Below, piece after piece: positions 17,770 through 26,517 of a stretch of 64,000 nucleotides of DNA. The notes beneath the pieces were generated by a model. It was not told the origin of the DNA and ran no database searches. It saw only the letters and a list, made by a program, of their open reading frames with translations. Each line of letters opens with the position of its first letter. Position 1 is the stretch's first letter. The DNA comes from Paenimyroides marinum. GTDB taxonomy: Bacteria > Bacteroidota > Bacteroidia > Flavobacteriales > Flavobacteriaceae. A program made the translations under genes and the position numbers. The stretch spans positions 62,001-126,000 of the forward strand of contig NZ_FNXE01000002.1 in assembly GCF_900108395.1 (NCBI RefSeq). Reading direction: 5' to 3'.

Positions 17770-17958
17770 ATGTTTACACCCAATCAAATTATTTTTGCAA
17801 TAGCATTTATCATTGTTTTTGTTATCGCAATGATTATCATGTATGGTAAAGATTTAAAAATGCATAAAGTTTATTACAAAGGTAGTTTATGGGTTTTACT
17901 GGCTTTTTTGTTGTTCATTGGAACTCTTTTTGTAATCAAAATAACTCTAAAAAACTAA
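17770..17958 (+). CDS. Small two-helix membrane protein
   Basis: A 62-residue protein with two membrane helices (about residues 7-25 and 40-58) joined by a short basic loop KDLKMHKVYYKGS. Short proteins of this pattern are common in flavobacteria and lack a known function. The next gene starts 4 nt after its stop, so the two are cotranscribed and may work together at the inner membrane. Confidence 0.7.
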   Translation: MFTPNQIIFAIAFIIVFVIAMIIMYGKDLKMHKVYYKGSLWVLLAFLLFIGTLFVIKITLKN

Positions 17959-17962
17959 ACGT

Positions 17963-19012
17963 ATGAAAATAGTAAAATATGTTTTAATTATTGCTGCACT
18001 TGCTGTAGTTTTCCTAACCGTTTATATTGCAACAGGCAAAAGTGAATATGAAATAAACGTTAAAAGAGATACGGAGTTATCAGACCAAAGATTGTTTAGA
18101 TACGTGAACAATCTGCAGAATTTTGGCGATTGGAATCCTTGGAACAACACCACCGAGAATTTTAAGTTAGATTCTATTTATAAAGGAAAAAATGCACGGG
18201 TAGAATGGAATGGAAATGAAGCGTTCATTTCAAATACAATAGTGAACGATACTGTTTTCTTAAAATTAAACGTGTCTGGAAACGATTACGACACTAAAAT
18301 GTTTTTTGATGAATCAAGCGGTAAAACAACTATAAACTGGAATGTTAAAGGAAGCTTATCTTTTAGTGAAAAATTCAAGATTTTCTTTCAGGGAACACCA
18401 CAAAGCATCATAGCACCCACTTTTCAAGAAGGGTTGGCAAAAATTGATGGAAATATTACCGAAAGCTTAAAGAATTTTTCTATTAAAGATGAAGGATTGG
18501 CAAGTATTCCGGAAATGATTTATATTAAACAAACTGTAGAATCGGATATTGAGAATTTAGGCGACAAAATTTTCAACAGTATGGAACACATGAATAATTT
18601 TTCAAAAAACTTTGATTTAGAACCTTATGGGGCACCTTTCACTATTTTTGAGAACATAAATGTACTTTCGGGTAACGTGCGGTATTCGGTTTGTATTCCA
18701 ATAAAAAACTTTTTCAGTACCGCTGAAGGAAGCGATATTGTGTGTGAAAAAATGCCTGCTTTTCACGGATACAAAACAGTATTAACAGGCGATTATATTC
18801 ACAGCGACAAAGCGTGGGAAAAAGTAAAAAAGGAAATTGTTGCAAAAAAATTAACCCAACGTACCGATTTAAAACCCATTGCTATCTATAAAACATCTAT
18901 TTTAACTACTCAAAAATCACATGAATGGATTACCGAATTTATCATTCCGGTAAACGAAACATTTATTCCTATTGTTGATACTCCTGCAGATTCTTTGTCA
19001 GTTGTGAGATAA
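17963..19012 (+). CDS. Membrane-anchored SRPBCC / GyrI-like two-domain protein
   Basis: A 349-residue protein. An N-terminal hydrophobic helix (about residues 4-24) anchors or exports it. Residues about 35-165 resemble the START/polyketide-cyclase fold, with the typical LQNFGDWNPWNN turn (usually W-P-W). Residues about 185-340 look like a GyrI-like effector-binding domain, where GAPFTIFENI and MPAFHGYKTVLTGDY are characteristic. Both domains bind hydrophobic small ligands in other proteins; the ligand here is unknown. Overlaps no other gene and follows the two-helix protein by 4 nt. Confidence 0.75.
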   Translation: MKIVKYVLIIAALAVVFLTVYIATGKSEYEINVKRDTELSDQRLFRYVNNLQNFGDWNPWNNTTENFKLDSIYKGKNARVEWNGNEAFISNTIVNDTVFLKLNVSGNDYDTKMFFDESSGKTTINWNVKGSLSFSEKFKIFFQGTPQSIIAPTFQEGLAKIDGNITESLKNFSIKDEGLASIPEMIYIKQTVESDIENLGDKIFNSMEHMNNFSKNFDLEPYGAPFTIFENINVLSGNVRYSVCIPIKNFFSTAEGSDIVCEKMPAFHGYKTVLTGDYIHSDKAWEKVKKEIVAKKLTQRTDLKPIAIYKTSILTTQKSHEWITEFIIPVNETFIPIVDTPADSLSVVR

Positions 19013-19160
19013 TTCTTAAGAGATGCAGAATACTTATTCTAAAAGATTTGACGGAATAAATCATAAAGAGAATAAACAAATCAGATAATACCTAATAAAA
19101 TCTATTTAAATGAAAACCTCTAAATATTATTTAGATGTTTTCTATTGATTGAGAAGTCTA

Positions 19161-19196
19161 ACAAAAAACTCTAACCGTTAAGTTAGAGTTTTATTT
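19161..19196. terminator. Terminator at the end of secA
   Basis: Perfect 11-bp stem AAAACTCTAAC / GTTAGAGTTTT with a six-base loop, followed on the minus strand by a T-rich run. May also stop transcription from the plus-strand gene ending at 19012. Confidence 0.75.
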
Positions 19197-19197
19197 A

Positions 19198-22100
19198 TTA
19201 AATGGTAAATGAACCGTTTGTTTTGATTTCAGGTGCCGAATTTTGTTCTTGTTCGGGTTGTTTTGGTAAATCACCTTTCATTAAGAACGAAATAACGTCT
19301 TTGTTAATGCTTTGCATGGTATCTTTAAACAATTCAAAGGCTTCAAACTTGTAAACCAATAAAGGGTCTTTTTGTTCATGAACCGCTAATTGAACAGATT
19401 GTTTTAATTCGTCCATTTTGCGTAAATGCTTTTTCCAGGCTTCATCAACAATAGAAAGAACAATGTTTTTCTCGAAATCATTAACCAATGTTTTTCCCTC
19501 GCTTTCATAAGCTTTCTGCAAATCGGTAACTACATTAATGGTTTTTATTCCATCGGTAAAAGGAACCACCATTCGCTCATAACCACCATTTTCGTGAACA
19601 TTTTTAATCACTTTGAAAGCTTCAATGGCACTTTCGTCACATTTGGCAAGGTATTTTTTATAAACTACTTCGTATAACTTATCTGTTAATTCGTTTTCGT
19701 GTATTCTATTGAATTCTTCGGCAGTGAAAGGCGACTCAATTCCAAAGATTTTAATTAAATCGTATTCAAAGTTTTTAAAGTCGTTACCCACTTTGTTTCC
19801 TTCCACTAAATAATCACATAAATCAAACATCATGTTAGCGATATCTACTTTTAGGCGATCTCCGTGTAATGCGTGACGGCGACGTTTGTAAACCACTTCG
19901 CGTTGTGCATTCATAACATCGTCATATTCTAACAAACGTTTACGCACCCCAAAGTTGTTTTCTTCTACACGTTTTTGAGCACGTTCAATAGATTTAGTCA
20001 TCCAGCTGTGTTGAATTACTTCACCTTCTTTCAGCCCCATACTATCCATAATTTTTGCTACACGTTCTGATCCAAACAAACGCATTAAATTATCTTCTAA
20101 TGAAACATAGAACTGAGAAGATCCCACATCACCCTGACGACCTGCACGACCACGTAACTGACGGTCAACACGACGAGAATCGTGACGTTCTGTACCAATA
20201 ATTGCCAAACCACCGGCTTCTTTAACTTCAGGAGTTAATTTAATATCGGTACCACGCCCCGCCATGTTTGTTGCAATGGTTACAATACCGGAATTACCTG
20301 CTTCTTCAACAATTTCAGCCTCTTTTTTATGCAATTTGGCATTCAATACATTGTGTTTGATACCGCGCATTTTTAACATTCGGCTTAATAATTCTGAATT
20401 TTCAACAGATGTGGTACCAATCAGAACCGGACGCCCCGCTTTTGATAATTCTACAACATCTTCGATCACCGCATTGAATTTTTCACGAATAGAACGATAA
20501 ATTTTATCTTCACGGTCTTCGCGAGCAACAGGGCGGTTGGTTGGAATTTCAACCACGTCTAATTTATAAATCTCCCAAAATTCACCTGCTTCTGTTATTG
20601 CTGTCCCTGTCATACCAGCCAGTTTGCTGTACATACGGAAATAGTTTTGCAATGTAATTGTAGCAAATGTTTGGGTTGCTGCTTCAATTTTTACATTTTC
20701 TTTTGCTTCGATTGCCTGATGTAACCCGTCTGAATAACGACGACCGTCCATAATACGACCTGTTTGTTCGTCAACAATCATTACTTTATTGTCAACCACT
20801 ACGTATTCTGAATCTTTTTCAAAAAGAGCATACGCTTTTAACAATTGTGTTAAGGTGTGGATACGTTCAGATTTTATACCGAAATCTTGAAACAATGTTT
20901 CTTTTTTCTCTGACATTTCTTCTGCAGAAATGTTCATTTTTTCGATTTTGGCAATTTCAGTTCCGATGTCAGGCATAACAAAGAAATGTTCATCCATACC
21001 TTGAGACAGTACTTTAATACCGTTATCGGTTAATTCTACCTGATTGTTTTTTTCGTTGATAACAAATAACAGACCTTCGTCAACCTTTTTCATTTCGCGG
21101 GAATTATCCTGCATAAAATGATTTTCAGTTTTTTGAAGAATTTGTTTGATACCTTCTTCTGACAAAAATTTGATTAACGCTTTGTTTTTCGGTAAGGCAC
21201 GGTAAGCACGTAATAAGTTAAAACCACCTTGTTTGGTATCGCCGGCTTTAAGTAAACGTTTTGCCTCGGTTAAAAATCCGTTTGCCAATTGACGTTGTTG
21301 AGCAACCAGATGATCTACTTTAGGTTTTAATTCTAAAAATTCATGACGGTCACCCATTGGAACCGGACCTGAAATAATTAGGGGCGTACGGGCATCGTCA
21401 ACCAATACTGAATCGACCTCATCGACAATAGCAAAGTTGTGTTTGCGTTGTACCAGTTCTTCAGGTGTATGTGCCATGTTATCACGCAAGTAGTCAAAAC
21501 CAAATTCGTTATTGGTTCCGTAAGTGACATCTGCCTGGTAAGCCGCACGACGACCTTGTGAGTTAGGTTGGTGGTTATCGATACAATCAACCGTTAAACC
21601 GTGGAATTCAAATAAAGGCGCGTTCCATTGGCAGTCACGCTTTGCAAGGTAATCGTTTACCGTTACCACATGTACACCGTTACCGGTTAAAGCATTAAGG
21701 TAAATAGGAGAGGTAGATACCAGTGTTTTACCTTCACCTGTTTGCATTTCGGCAATTTTCCCTTGATGAATTACAGAACCACCAATCATTTGTACATCGT
21801 AATGTACCATGTTCCACGAAAGCATTTTTCCGGCAACTTCCCAAGTGTTAGACCAAATTGCTTTATCGCCTTCAATGCGAACGTGACCTTTTGTTTCAGC
21901 AAACAATTTATCTTGTTCTGTAGCGGTAACAACCAATTCGTTGTTGTTTGTGAAACGACGTGCGGTTTCTTTCACAACAGCGAACGCCTCTGGTAAAATT
22001 TCCATTAAAGCTTTCTCAGACAGCGTGTAAGCTTCTTTTTCCAAAGTGTCGATTGAAGCATAAATAGTTTCACGCTTATCAATATCGGTTGTTTTTTCTA

Positions 22101-22320
22101 GTTCTTCACGGTACGAAGCTATTTTAGCATCTTGATCAGAACGTGATTGTTTGATTCTTTCTTTAAAAGAAATGGTTTTTTCTCTTAATTCGTCGTTTGT
22201 TAATCCTTCAAAAGAAGAATAATACTGGTTGATTTTATCTACAATAGGGCGTATTGCTTTTACGTCTTTTTGTGACTTATCGCCTACAAACGCTTTTAAG
22301 ATACTATTTATGATACTCAT
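19198..22320 (-). CDS. secA: Preprotein translocase ATPase SecA
   Basis: A 1040-residue motor that drives proteins through SecYEG. Walker A MQTGEGKT is at 192-199, the [19 protein letters not shown] segment follows, then the long Bacteroidota insertion after it, [12 protein letters not shown] in the second nucleotide domain and the helical scaffold with [23 protein letters not shown]. It ends at [11 protein letters not shown] plus a short tail, without the Cys-rich zinc-binding (SEC-C) end and shorter than the roughly 1100 residues I recall for Flavobacterium SecA. Transcribed singly; a terminator follows. Confidence 0.96.
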   Translation of the reverse strand: MSIINSILKAFVGDKSQKDVKAIRPIVDKINQYYSSFEGLTNDELREKTISFKERIKQSRSDQDAKIASYREELEKTTDIDKRETIYASIDTLEKEAYTLSEKALMEILPEAFAVVKETARRFTNNNELVVTATEQDKLFAETKGHVRIEGDKAIWSNTWEVAGKMLSWNMVHYDVQMIGGSVIHQGKIAEMQTGEGKTLVSTSPIYLNALTGNGVHVVTVNDYLAKRDCQWNAPLFEFHGLTVDCIDNHQPNSQGRRAAYQADVTYGTNNEFGFDYLRDNMAHTPEELVQRKHNFAIVDEVDSVLVDDARTPLIISGPVPMGDRHEFLELKPKVDHLVAQQRQLANGFLTEAKRLLKAGDTKQGGFNLLRAYRALPKNKALIKFLSEEGIKQILQKTENHFMQDNSREMKKVDEGLLFVINEKNNQVELTDNGIKVLSQGMDEHFFVMPDIGTEIAKIEKMNISAEEMSEKKETLFQDFGIKSERIHTLTQLLKAYALFEKDSEYVVVDNKVMIVDEQTGRIMDGRRYSDGLHQAIEAKENVKIEAATQTFATITLQNYFRMYSKLAGMTGTAITEAGEFWEIYKLDVVEIPTNRPVAREDREDKIYRSIREKFNAVIEDVVELSKAGRPVLIGTTSVENSELLSRMLKMRGIKHNVLNAKLHKKEAEIVEEAGNSGIVTIATNMAGRGTDIKLTPEVKEAGGLAIIGTERHDSRRVDRQLRGRAGRQGDVGSSQFYVSLEDNLMRLFGSERVAKIMDSMGLKEGEVIQHSWMTKSIERAQKRVEENNFGVRKRLLEYDDVMNAQREVVYKRRRHALHGDRLKVDIANMMFDLCDYLVEGNKVGNDFKNFEYDLIKIFGIESPFTAEEFNRIHENELTDKLYEVVYKKYLAKCDESAIEAFKVIKNVHENGGYERMVVPFTDGIKTINVVTDLQKAYESEGKTLVNDFEKNIVLSIVDEAWKKHLRKMDELKQSVQLAVHEQKDPLLVYKFEAFELFKDTMQSINKDVISFLMKGDLPKQPEQEQNSAPEIKTNGSFTI

Positions 22321-22363
22321 AAATAAGTTTATTTTAAATTAATATTCAGTGATATGGGGTTAC

Positions 22364-22393
22364 AAAAAAAGTCTCTTAATTACCGAGACTTTT
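22364..22393 (-). terminator. Terminator of the DUF2795 gene
   Basis: Stem AAAAGTCTC / GAGACTTTT with a nine-base loop and a run of seven T on the minus strand, between the DUF2795 gene and secA. Confidence 0.7.
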
Positions 22394-22406
22394 ATTTGTA
22401 TGTATT

Positions 22407-22628
22407 TTAATATTCATCCTCGTTCCAAAGATAGTCTTCATCTGAAGGATAATCTGGCCAAATTTCTTCCATTGATTCGTAGATTTCACCTTCGTCTTCA
22501 ATAGACTGTAAGTTTTCTACAACTTCTAAAGGTGCACCAGTTCTAATAGCATAATCTATAAGCTCGTCTTTCGTAGCTGGCCACGGGGCATCACTTAAAT
22601 ACGATGCTAATTCTAATGTCCAATACAT
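22407..22628 (-). CDS. DUF2795 domain protein
   Basis: A 73-residue acidic cytosolic protein. MYWTLELASYLSDAPWPATKDELIDYAIRTG is the DUF2795 core, ending in an acidic tail rich in D and E with WPDYPSDEDYLW. The fold resembles small helix bundles; the function is unknown. A -7 box TATTTTTG (22657-22664, minus strand) precedes it by 28 nt and a terminator follows. I recall this small gene next to secA or the cobalamin adenosyltransferase in flavobacteria. Confidence 0.82.
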   Translation of the reverse strand: MYWTLELASYLSDAPWPATKDELIDYAIRTGAPLEVVENLQSIEDEGEIYESMEEIWPDYPSDEDYLWNEDEY

Positions 22629-22656
22629 CTTGTGATAATTTTTTAGTAATTATGTG

Positions 22657-22664
22657 CAAAAATA
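22657..22664 (-). promoter_or_regulatory. -7 box of the DUF2795 gene
   Basis: TATTTTTG on the minus strand, 28 nt before the ATG, in a very A/T-rich leader. Confidence 0.45.
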
Positions 22665-22740
22665 AATTTTAAAATGAAAAAATCAATTTTTTTTTTATTA
22701 AATATTTCTAAATTAAAGAACGTTTGTTTTTAGAATACTT

Positions 22741-23313
22741 TTATTGTTTTTCAGGTATCCATTTTACCTCGTCGGCTTTCAAATCAAAAGTCAACTTTCG
22801 TGCCAATACAAACAAATAGTCAGAAAGTCGGTTTAAATACTTTAAAACCATTTCATCTGTGGGGTCAATGTCATTTAAATGCGTAGATAAACGCTCTGCT
22901 CTGCGACAAACACAACGTGCAATATGACAATATGACACGGTTGTATGTCCGCCCGGCAAAACAAAATGAGTCATTTGGGGCAGATGGCTTTCCATTTCGT
23001 CGATAGACTGTTCTAAAAAGGTAATGTCTTCTTCGGAAATTTTTGGAATATTCAATCGTTCTTTGCCATTTTTTAAAATGGCTTTTTCAGGATCGGTTGC
23101 CAAAATAGCTCCTAAAGTGAATAATTTATCCTGAATTTGAATTAATTGGTCTTTATAAACAGAAGAAATTTCCTGATCGCGAATCAATCCAATGTACGAA
23201 TTTAATTCGTCAACCGTACCGTAACTTTCTATTCTGATATGGTATTTTGGTACACGTGTGCCGCCAAATAATGCGGTTGTTCCTTTATCGCCCGTTTTTG
23301 TATAAACTTTCAT
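22741..23313 (-). CDS. PduO-type cob(I)alamin adenosyltransferase
   Basis: A 190-residue trimeric enzyme that transfers the adenosyl group of ATP to cob(I)alamin, giving coenzyme B12. It begins with KVYTKTGDKGTTALFGG, the PduO ATP-binding signature, followed by RIESYGTVDELNSYIG; the helical core has the FVLPGGHTTVSYCHIARCVCRRAERL region with conserved arginines. Of the PduO (not CobA/EutT) class. It fits with meaB at 33.3-34.4 kb: both serve B12-dependent methylmalonyl-CoA mutase. The TATCTTTA sequence 11 nt upstream is a near match to the -7 box. Confidence 0.92.
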   Translation of the reverse strand: MKVYTKTGDKGTTALFGGTRVPKYHIRIESYGTVDELNSYIGLIRDQEISSVYKDQLIQIQDKLFTLGAILATDPEKAILKNGKERLNIPKISEEDITFLEQSIDEMESHLPQMTHFVLPGGHTTVSYCHIARCVCRRAERLSTHLNDIDPTDEMVLKYLNRLSDYLFVLARKLTFDLKADEVKWIPEKQ

Positions 23314-23402
23314 AATTTTTTTTCGTAAAGATACATTAAAAAAATTAGTTGTACGTTTATATATAATTGTCTATATTAGACGGTTTATTAGTAAAAAAAG
23401 TT

Positions 23403-23822
23403 ATGAAAATAAATAATACAGAAACATCATCTAAAACATTAGGTATTGGGTTATTTTTATTGCGTTTATGTTTAGGCGGATTAATGATAGCCAACCATGG
23501 GTGGATGAAAATTATAAATTATGAGACACTGAAAACCGAATTTTTTAATTTCTTGGGATTAGGTTCAAATACTTCTTTAATATTAGCCATTTGTGCAGAA
23601 ACAATATGTTCTTTACTGTTAATTTTTGGCTTATATACCCGCCTGGCATTGATTCCTTTAATTGTGACCATGCTGGTTGCAATGGGCGTACACGGATGGG
23701 AACTATTTGGAGGTGATGCAGAAATGAGCTTTTTATACCTTATTGGTTTTGTGTTTTTATTTATTGCGGGACCGGGCGAAAACAGTATCGATGCACGAAT
23801 GAGTAAAAGATCATTTTATTAA
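23403..23822 (+). CDS. DoxX family membrane protein
   Basis: A 139-residue inner-membrane protein with four hydrophobic helices, matching DoxX: LFLLRLCLGGLMIANHGWMKI at the start, then the CAETICSLLLIFGLYTRLALIPL helix pair and a final GPGENSIDARM tail. DoxX proteins associate with quinone or thiosulfate redox systems; no partner is adjacent. The ATG at 23403 is used; the in-frame TTG 36 bases upstream gives a non-conserved extension. Its last bases overlap the end of the convergent gene at 23819. Confidence 0.82.
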   Translation: MKINNTETSSKTLGIGLFLLRLCLGGLMIANHGWMKIINYETLKTEFFNFLGLGSNTSLILAICAETICSLLLIFGLYTRLALIPLIVTMLVAMGVHGWELFGGDAEMSFLYLIGFVFLFIAGPGENSIDARMSKRSFY

Positions 23823-24301
23823 TAACGGATAAAAAAATTTTGTGGTTTTTGTTCTTTTCGTTTAGAAAAGACCAGAGTATGGTAAAAATCTATTACCAAC
23901 GTAAAATGATTTTTATATAAAACGTTTTTTTTGACTTGATGTTTTGTGTTTAAAATAATCAATAAACTGTCGTTGTGCATTTGTTCTAAATAAGACTCAC
24001 AATTTTTAAGCTTTTCTATTATAATGAGATCATAATTATCAGACGTATTTAAAGAAATATTTTGAAAATGATTTTTGATTACTGTGCTAATTTCTGTATT
24101 TAAGCACAAAACGGTTTGAAATTGAAAATATTTAATAGAAGAGAGTAGTAATCTGATAGATTTTGTTGGAGCAGTTGGGTATTCTTTTTTGTGATGATAC
24201 AGTCCTTTGGTAAGGTAATTATATACATACGGAGAATGAATACCATGCTGATTGGTAGATTTTATTAAAAATTGCAGATACGAAATCACTTGATAAACCA
24301 A
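23819..24301 (-). CDS. Reduced methyltransferase-like protein
   Basis: A 160-residue protein whose N-terminus (FLIKSTNQHGIHSPYVYNYL) and C-terminus (FTLVIDFYHTLVFSKRKEQKPQNFFIRY region) resemble the ends of a flavobacterial class I SAM-dependent methyltransferase family that I recall at about 230-240 residues. No glycine-rich SAM loop is visible in between; the DNYDLIIIEKL segment may be the remaining Rossmann strand. It may be a shortened, non-catalytic version. Convergent with DoxX, overlapping by 4 bases. Confidence 0.6.
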   Translation of the reverse strand: MVYQVISYLQFLIKSTNQHGIHSPYVYNYLTKGLYHHKKEYPTAPTKSIRLLLSSIKYFQFQTVLCLNTEISTVIKNHFQNISLNTSDNYDLIIIEKLKNCESYLEQMHNDSLLIILNTKHQVKKNVLYKNHFTLVIDFYHTLVFSKRKEQKPQNFFIRY

Positions 24302-24467
24302 TTAAATACCTGTCAAAGGTATTTTAAGTTTTAGAACCAAACAAGTTTAATTTTTTGTTTTAAGTACAAGATGTTAATAACAAATTACTTATAACCCGCA
24401 AATGAAATTTTCATTAAAAAAGCATTAAAATATTTGGTGCTTTTAAACAAAACGCACTATATTTGCA

Positions 24468-24475
24468 CCGTTGAA
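24468..24475 (+). promoter_or_regulatory. -7 box of the tRNA-Arg pair
   Basis: TATATTTG ten bases before the first tRNA. The -33 region has no exact TTTG at standard distance. Confidence 0.5.
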
Positions 24476-24484
24476 AACAACAAT

Positions 24485-24558
24485 GGCCTCGTGGCGCAAC
24501 TGAATAGCGCATCTGATTACGGCTCAGAAGGTTACAGGTTTGAATCCTGTCGAGGTCA
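24485..24558 (+). tRNA. tRNA-Arg (anticodon ACG)
   Basis: 74 nt. Acceptor GGCCTCG pairs with CGAGGTC (one G-U) and discriminator A; D stem GCGC/GCGC; anticodon stem TCTGA/TCAGA around loop TTACGGC, so anticodon ACG (A34 expected to become inosine by TadA); T stem ACAGG/CCTGT. CCA is not encoded. Confidence 0.97.
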
Positions 24559-24565
24559 CTATATT

Positions 24566-24639
24566 GGCGATGTGGCGCAACTGAATAGCGCATCTGATTA
24601 CGGCTCAGAAGGTTGCAGGTTTGAATCCTGCCATCGTCA
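24566..24639 (+). tRNA. tRNA-Arg (anticodon ACG), second copy
   Basis: 74 nt, seven bases after the first tRNA. D arm and anticodon arm are identical to the first copy, but the acceptor is GGCGATG/CATCGTC and the T stem GCAGG/CCTGC, each change compensated on the other strand. No encoded CCA. Confidence 0.97.
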
Positions 24640-24646
24640 CAAAAAA

Positions 24647-24672
24647 GCAACTCGAAAAGAGTTGCTTTTTTT
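24647..24672 (+). terminator. Terminator of the tRNA pair
   Basis: Stem GCAACTC / GAGTTGC with a five-base loop, followed by seven T, eight bases after the second tRNA. Confidence 0.9.
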
Positions 24673-24837
24673 ATTTCTCTAAATTATTATTTACACAATT
24701 AAGCTTGATCATTGCCTTTAAATTCATTACGTTTATAAAAGTTATAATTTTTCATAGTAAAAAATATATTCTTGGGATTGTAGGATAGATTGTAAATCTC
24801 AATATCTTGTTCTCAAAACCTTTTTTACAAACTGTCT

Positions 24838-26484
24838 TCATTTTTTTAAATTAATCTCATTTAAAATCCAATCCAGTGCTACATCTTTATCGTTTAAAAA
24901 ATCTTGTTCAGTAGGAATGGCGTATACATCAGGTATCACACCACGACCTTCTTCGTTGGTTTGTTCTGTTGGTCTTATAGTCATTAGCCCAACACGTAAT
25001 TTAAGTTTTGAATAAGGAAGTTTTAATACCGGCATTACACCTGCAACGGTTCCGTTAAATGTTCCACCGGTTTCGTCACCTACAAAAACTGCCAGATTTC
25101 TGCCTTGTAAATGTGATGAGATAATTGCAGCCGCTGAAAACGTCATTCCGTCAGTGACAACGTAGGTGTTATTTTTATAATTTAACGGTTTAGGCTGAAT
25201 TTTCTTAGATGATTTTAATGAAACCTGTAATGCTCCTTTTTCGTTCCTGTGTGCCGATAAACCCCTGATTGTTGAATAAACGGTTATGAACGGAGCCGCA
25301 AAAAACTTCTCTACAGGACTTTTTCCTTTAAATAAATTAAAATAAGTACCTCGTTTTGTAATAGTTGCAGGCTGTGTAAATACAAACGTGGTATCGTTTA
25401 AATACTGAGATAATTTATGAATTTCGCTTAATCGTCCGCCTGGATTTCCGCGTAAATCAATAATCAGATTTTGAACATTGTGTTTTTTAAATTCTGAAAA
25501 AATGGTATCATATACCTTAATTTTCCCCTCGCTAAAATCTCTTATTTTTAATACGGCAACCGAACTGTCTTTGGCAACAGGGTAACTGATTTCTTTAGAA
25601 TATACTTTGTTTTTGCTGTTGTAGCCAAACCATTTGTATTTGTAATCTTTTTGCCGAGCCAATTTTTTTAATGCCTTCTTTTTAATTTTTTGTTCTTCTT
25701 TTGATAGTTTTGGAAGCGTATCTGTTTGAACAATTTTAGTATCGTTTAAAGTATCTTTTTCCTTTTTAGTAAGTTCTTTGTTGGCAAGCTTTTTCTTGTC
25801 TTTTTTAGACTCTTTAAACGTTCTTTTTACGGTGTGATAAAAGGCTGAATCGGCACAAACAACATTCATTTGGATACTGTCAACAAAACCTAATTCGTTA
25901 ACGTAAAAAGAATTGATTCTGCGGGCAAAAAATTTAGGAATCGCCGATTGATTGTATCCATCTGATGTAAAAGTTTTTCGATATTTTTTAAATAAATCGT
26001 TCGGTTTTATCCCGTTGATAGCTACAATTTCGGTTCCAACCTGTAAAATGCTATCGGTTTTAGACCTGTTTCTTTTAATGAATAGCTTATCGTTCAGATA
26101 CTCGTATTCAAAATTCTCTAACGGATTTACGGATCCTTTATATTTTTTCTTTAATGAGTCGGGCGACGTTAAAGTAACCATAGACATGCTCATGTGTCCT
26201 TGATGAACCGAAGCTACCACCGGACTTATCTTCATGTAAAATTCGTTAGGTGTTAACGGTTCTTTTAAAACCCGCGACAAGCTGTCGAACTTACGTTCTA
26301 ACTCATTTTTTGAAATATACCAATACAAATCGGGGTGCATGTTTACTAATTGTTTGCGAACATAAGCCACATCTTTCTGAAGCTTTTTGGCAGTTATCTT
26401 TGTATGGTAATGTTTGTTTTGTTTATCGTGACTTGCACAAGAAACAATAATTAATGTAAGTAGTGTAAGTAGTAGTTTTTTCAT
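24838..26484 (-). CDS. S41 (C-terminal processing) peptidase, lipoprotein
   Basis: A 548-residue envelope protease. Lipoprotein signal ends at C16 (LIIVS-C). An N-terminal helical domain precedes a PDZ-like part with VGTEIVAINGIKPNDLF. The tail-specific protease core has IIDLRGNPGGRLSE (about 342-354) and the predicted catalytic serine S450 in TDGMTFSAAAI. Residues about 222-278 are a Lys-rich insert (KKDKKKLANKEL...KEEQKIKKKALKK) unlike the rest. Followed on the same strand, upstream, by a serine hydrolase gene whose terminator lies between them, so they are separate units. Confidence 0.87.
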   Translation of the reverse strand: MKKLLLTLLTLIIVSCASHDKQNKHYHTKITAKKLQKDVAYVRKQLVNMHPDLYWYISKNELERKFDSLSRVLKEPLTPNEFYMKISPVVASVHQGHMSMSMVTLTSPDSLKKKYKGSVNPLENFEYEYLNDKLFIKRNRSKTDSILQVGTEIVAINGIKPNDLFKKYRKTFTSDGYNQSAIPKFFARRINSFYVNELGFVDSIQMNVVCADSAFYHTVKRTFKESKKDKKKLANKELTKKEKDTLNDTKIVQTDTLPKLSKEEQKIKKKALKKLARQKDYKYKWFGYNSKNKVYSKEISYPVAKDSSVAVLKIRDFSEGKIKVYDTIFSEFKKHNVQNLIIDLRGNPGGRLSEIHKLSQYLNDTTFVFTQPATITKRGTYFNLFKGKSPVEKFFAAPFITVYSTIRGLSAHRNEKGALQVSLKSSKKIQPKPLNYKNNTYVVTDGMTFSAAAIISSHLQGRNLAVFVGDETGGTFNGTVAGVMPVLKLPYSKLKLRVGLMTIRPTEQTNEEGRGVIPDVYAIPTEQDFLNDKDVALDWILNEINLKK

Positions 26485-26493
26485 ATCAGGTTC

Positions 26494-26516
26494 AAAAAAA
26501 GCGGCTTTTGCCGCTG
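26494..26516 (-). terminator. Terminator of the serine hydrolase gene
   Basis: Stem AGCGGC / GCCGCT with a TTTT loop and seven T on the minus strand. Confidence 0.85.
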
Positions 26517-26517
26517 T

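Noticed and set aside
22741..23366. Cobalamin riboswitch upstream of the PduO-type gene
   Set aside because: The leader is only about 50 nt and shows no B12-box-like sequence.
24414..24682. Open frames on both strands over the tRNA pair
   Set aside because: They are translations of the tRNA genes; the internal peptide duplication reflects the two tRNAs.
24485..24700. tRNA pair as a phage or island attachment site
   Set aside because: No integrase gene and no partial tRNA copy was seen nearby.
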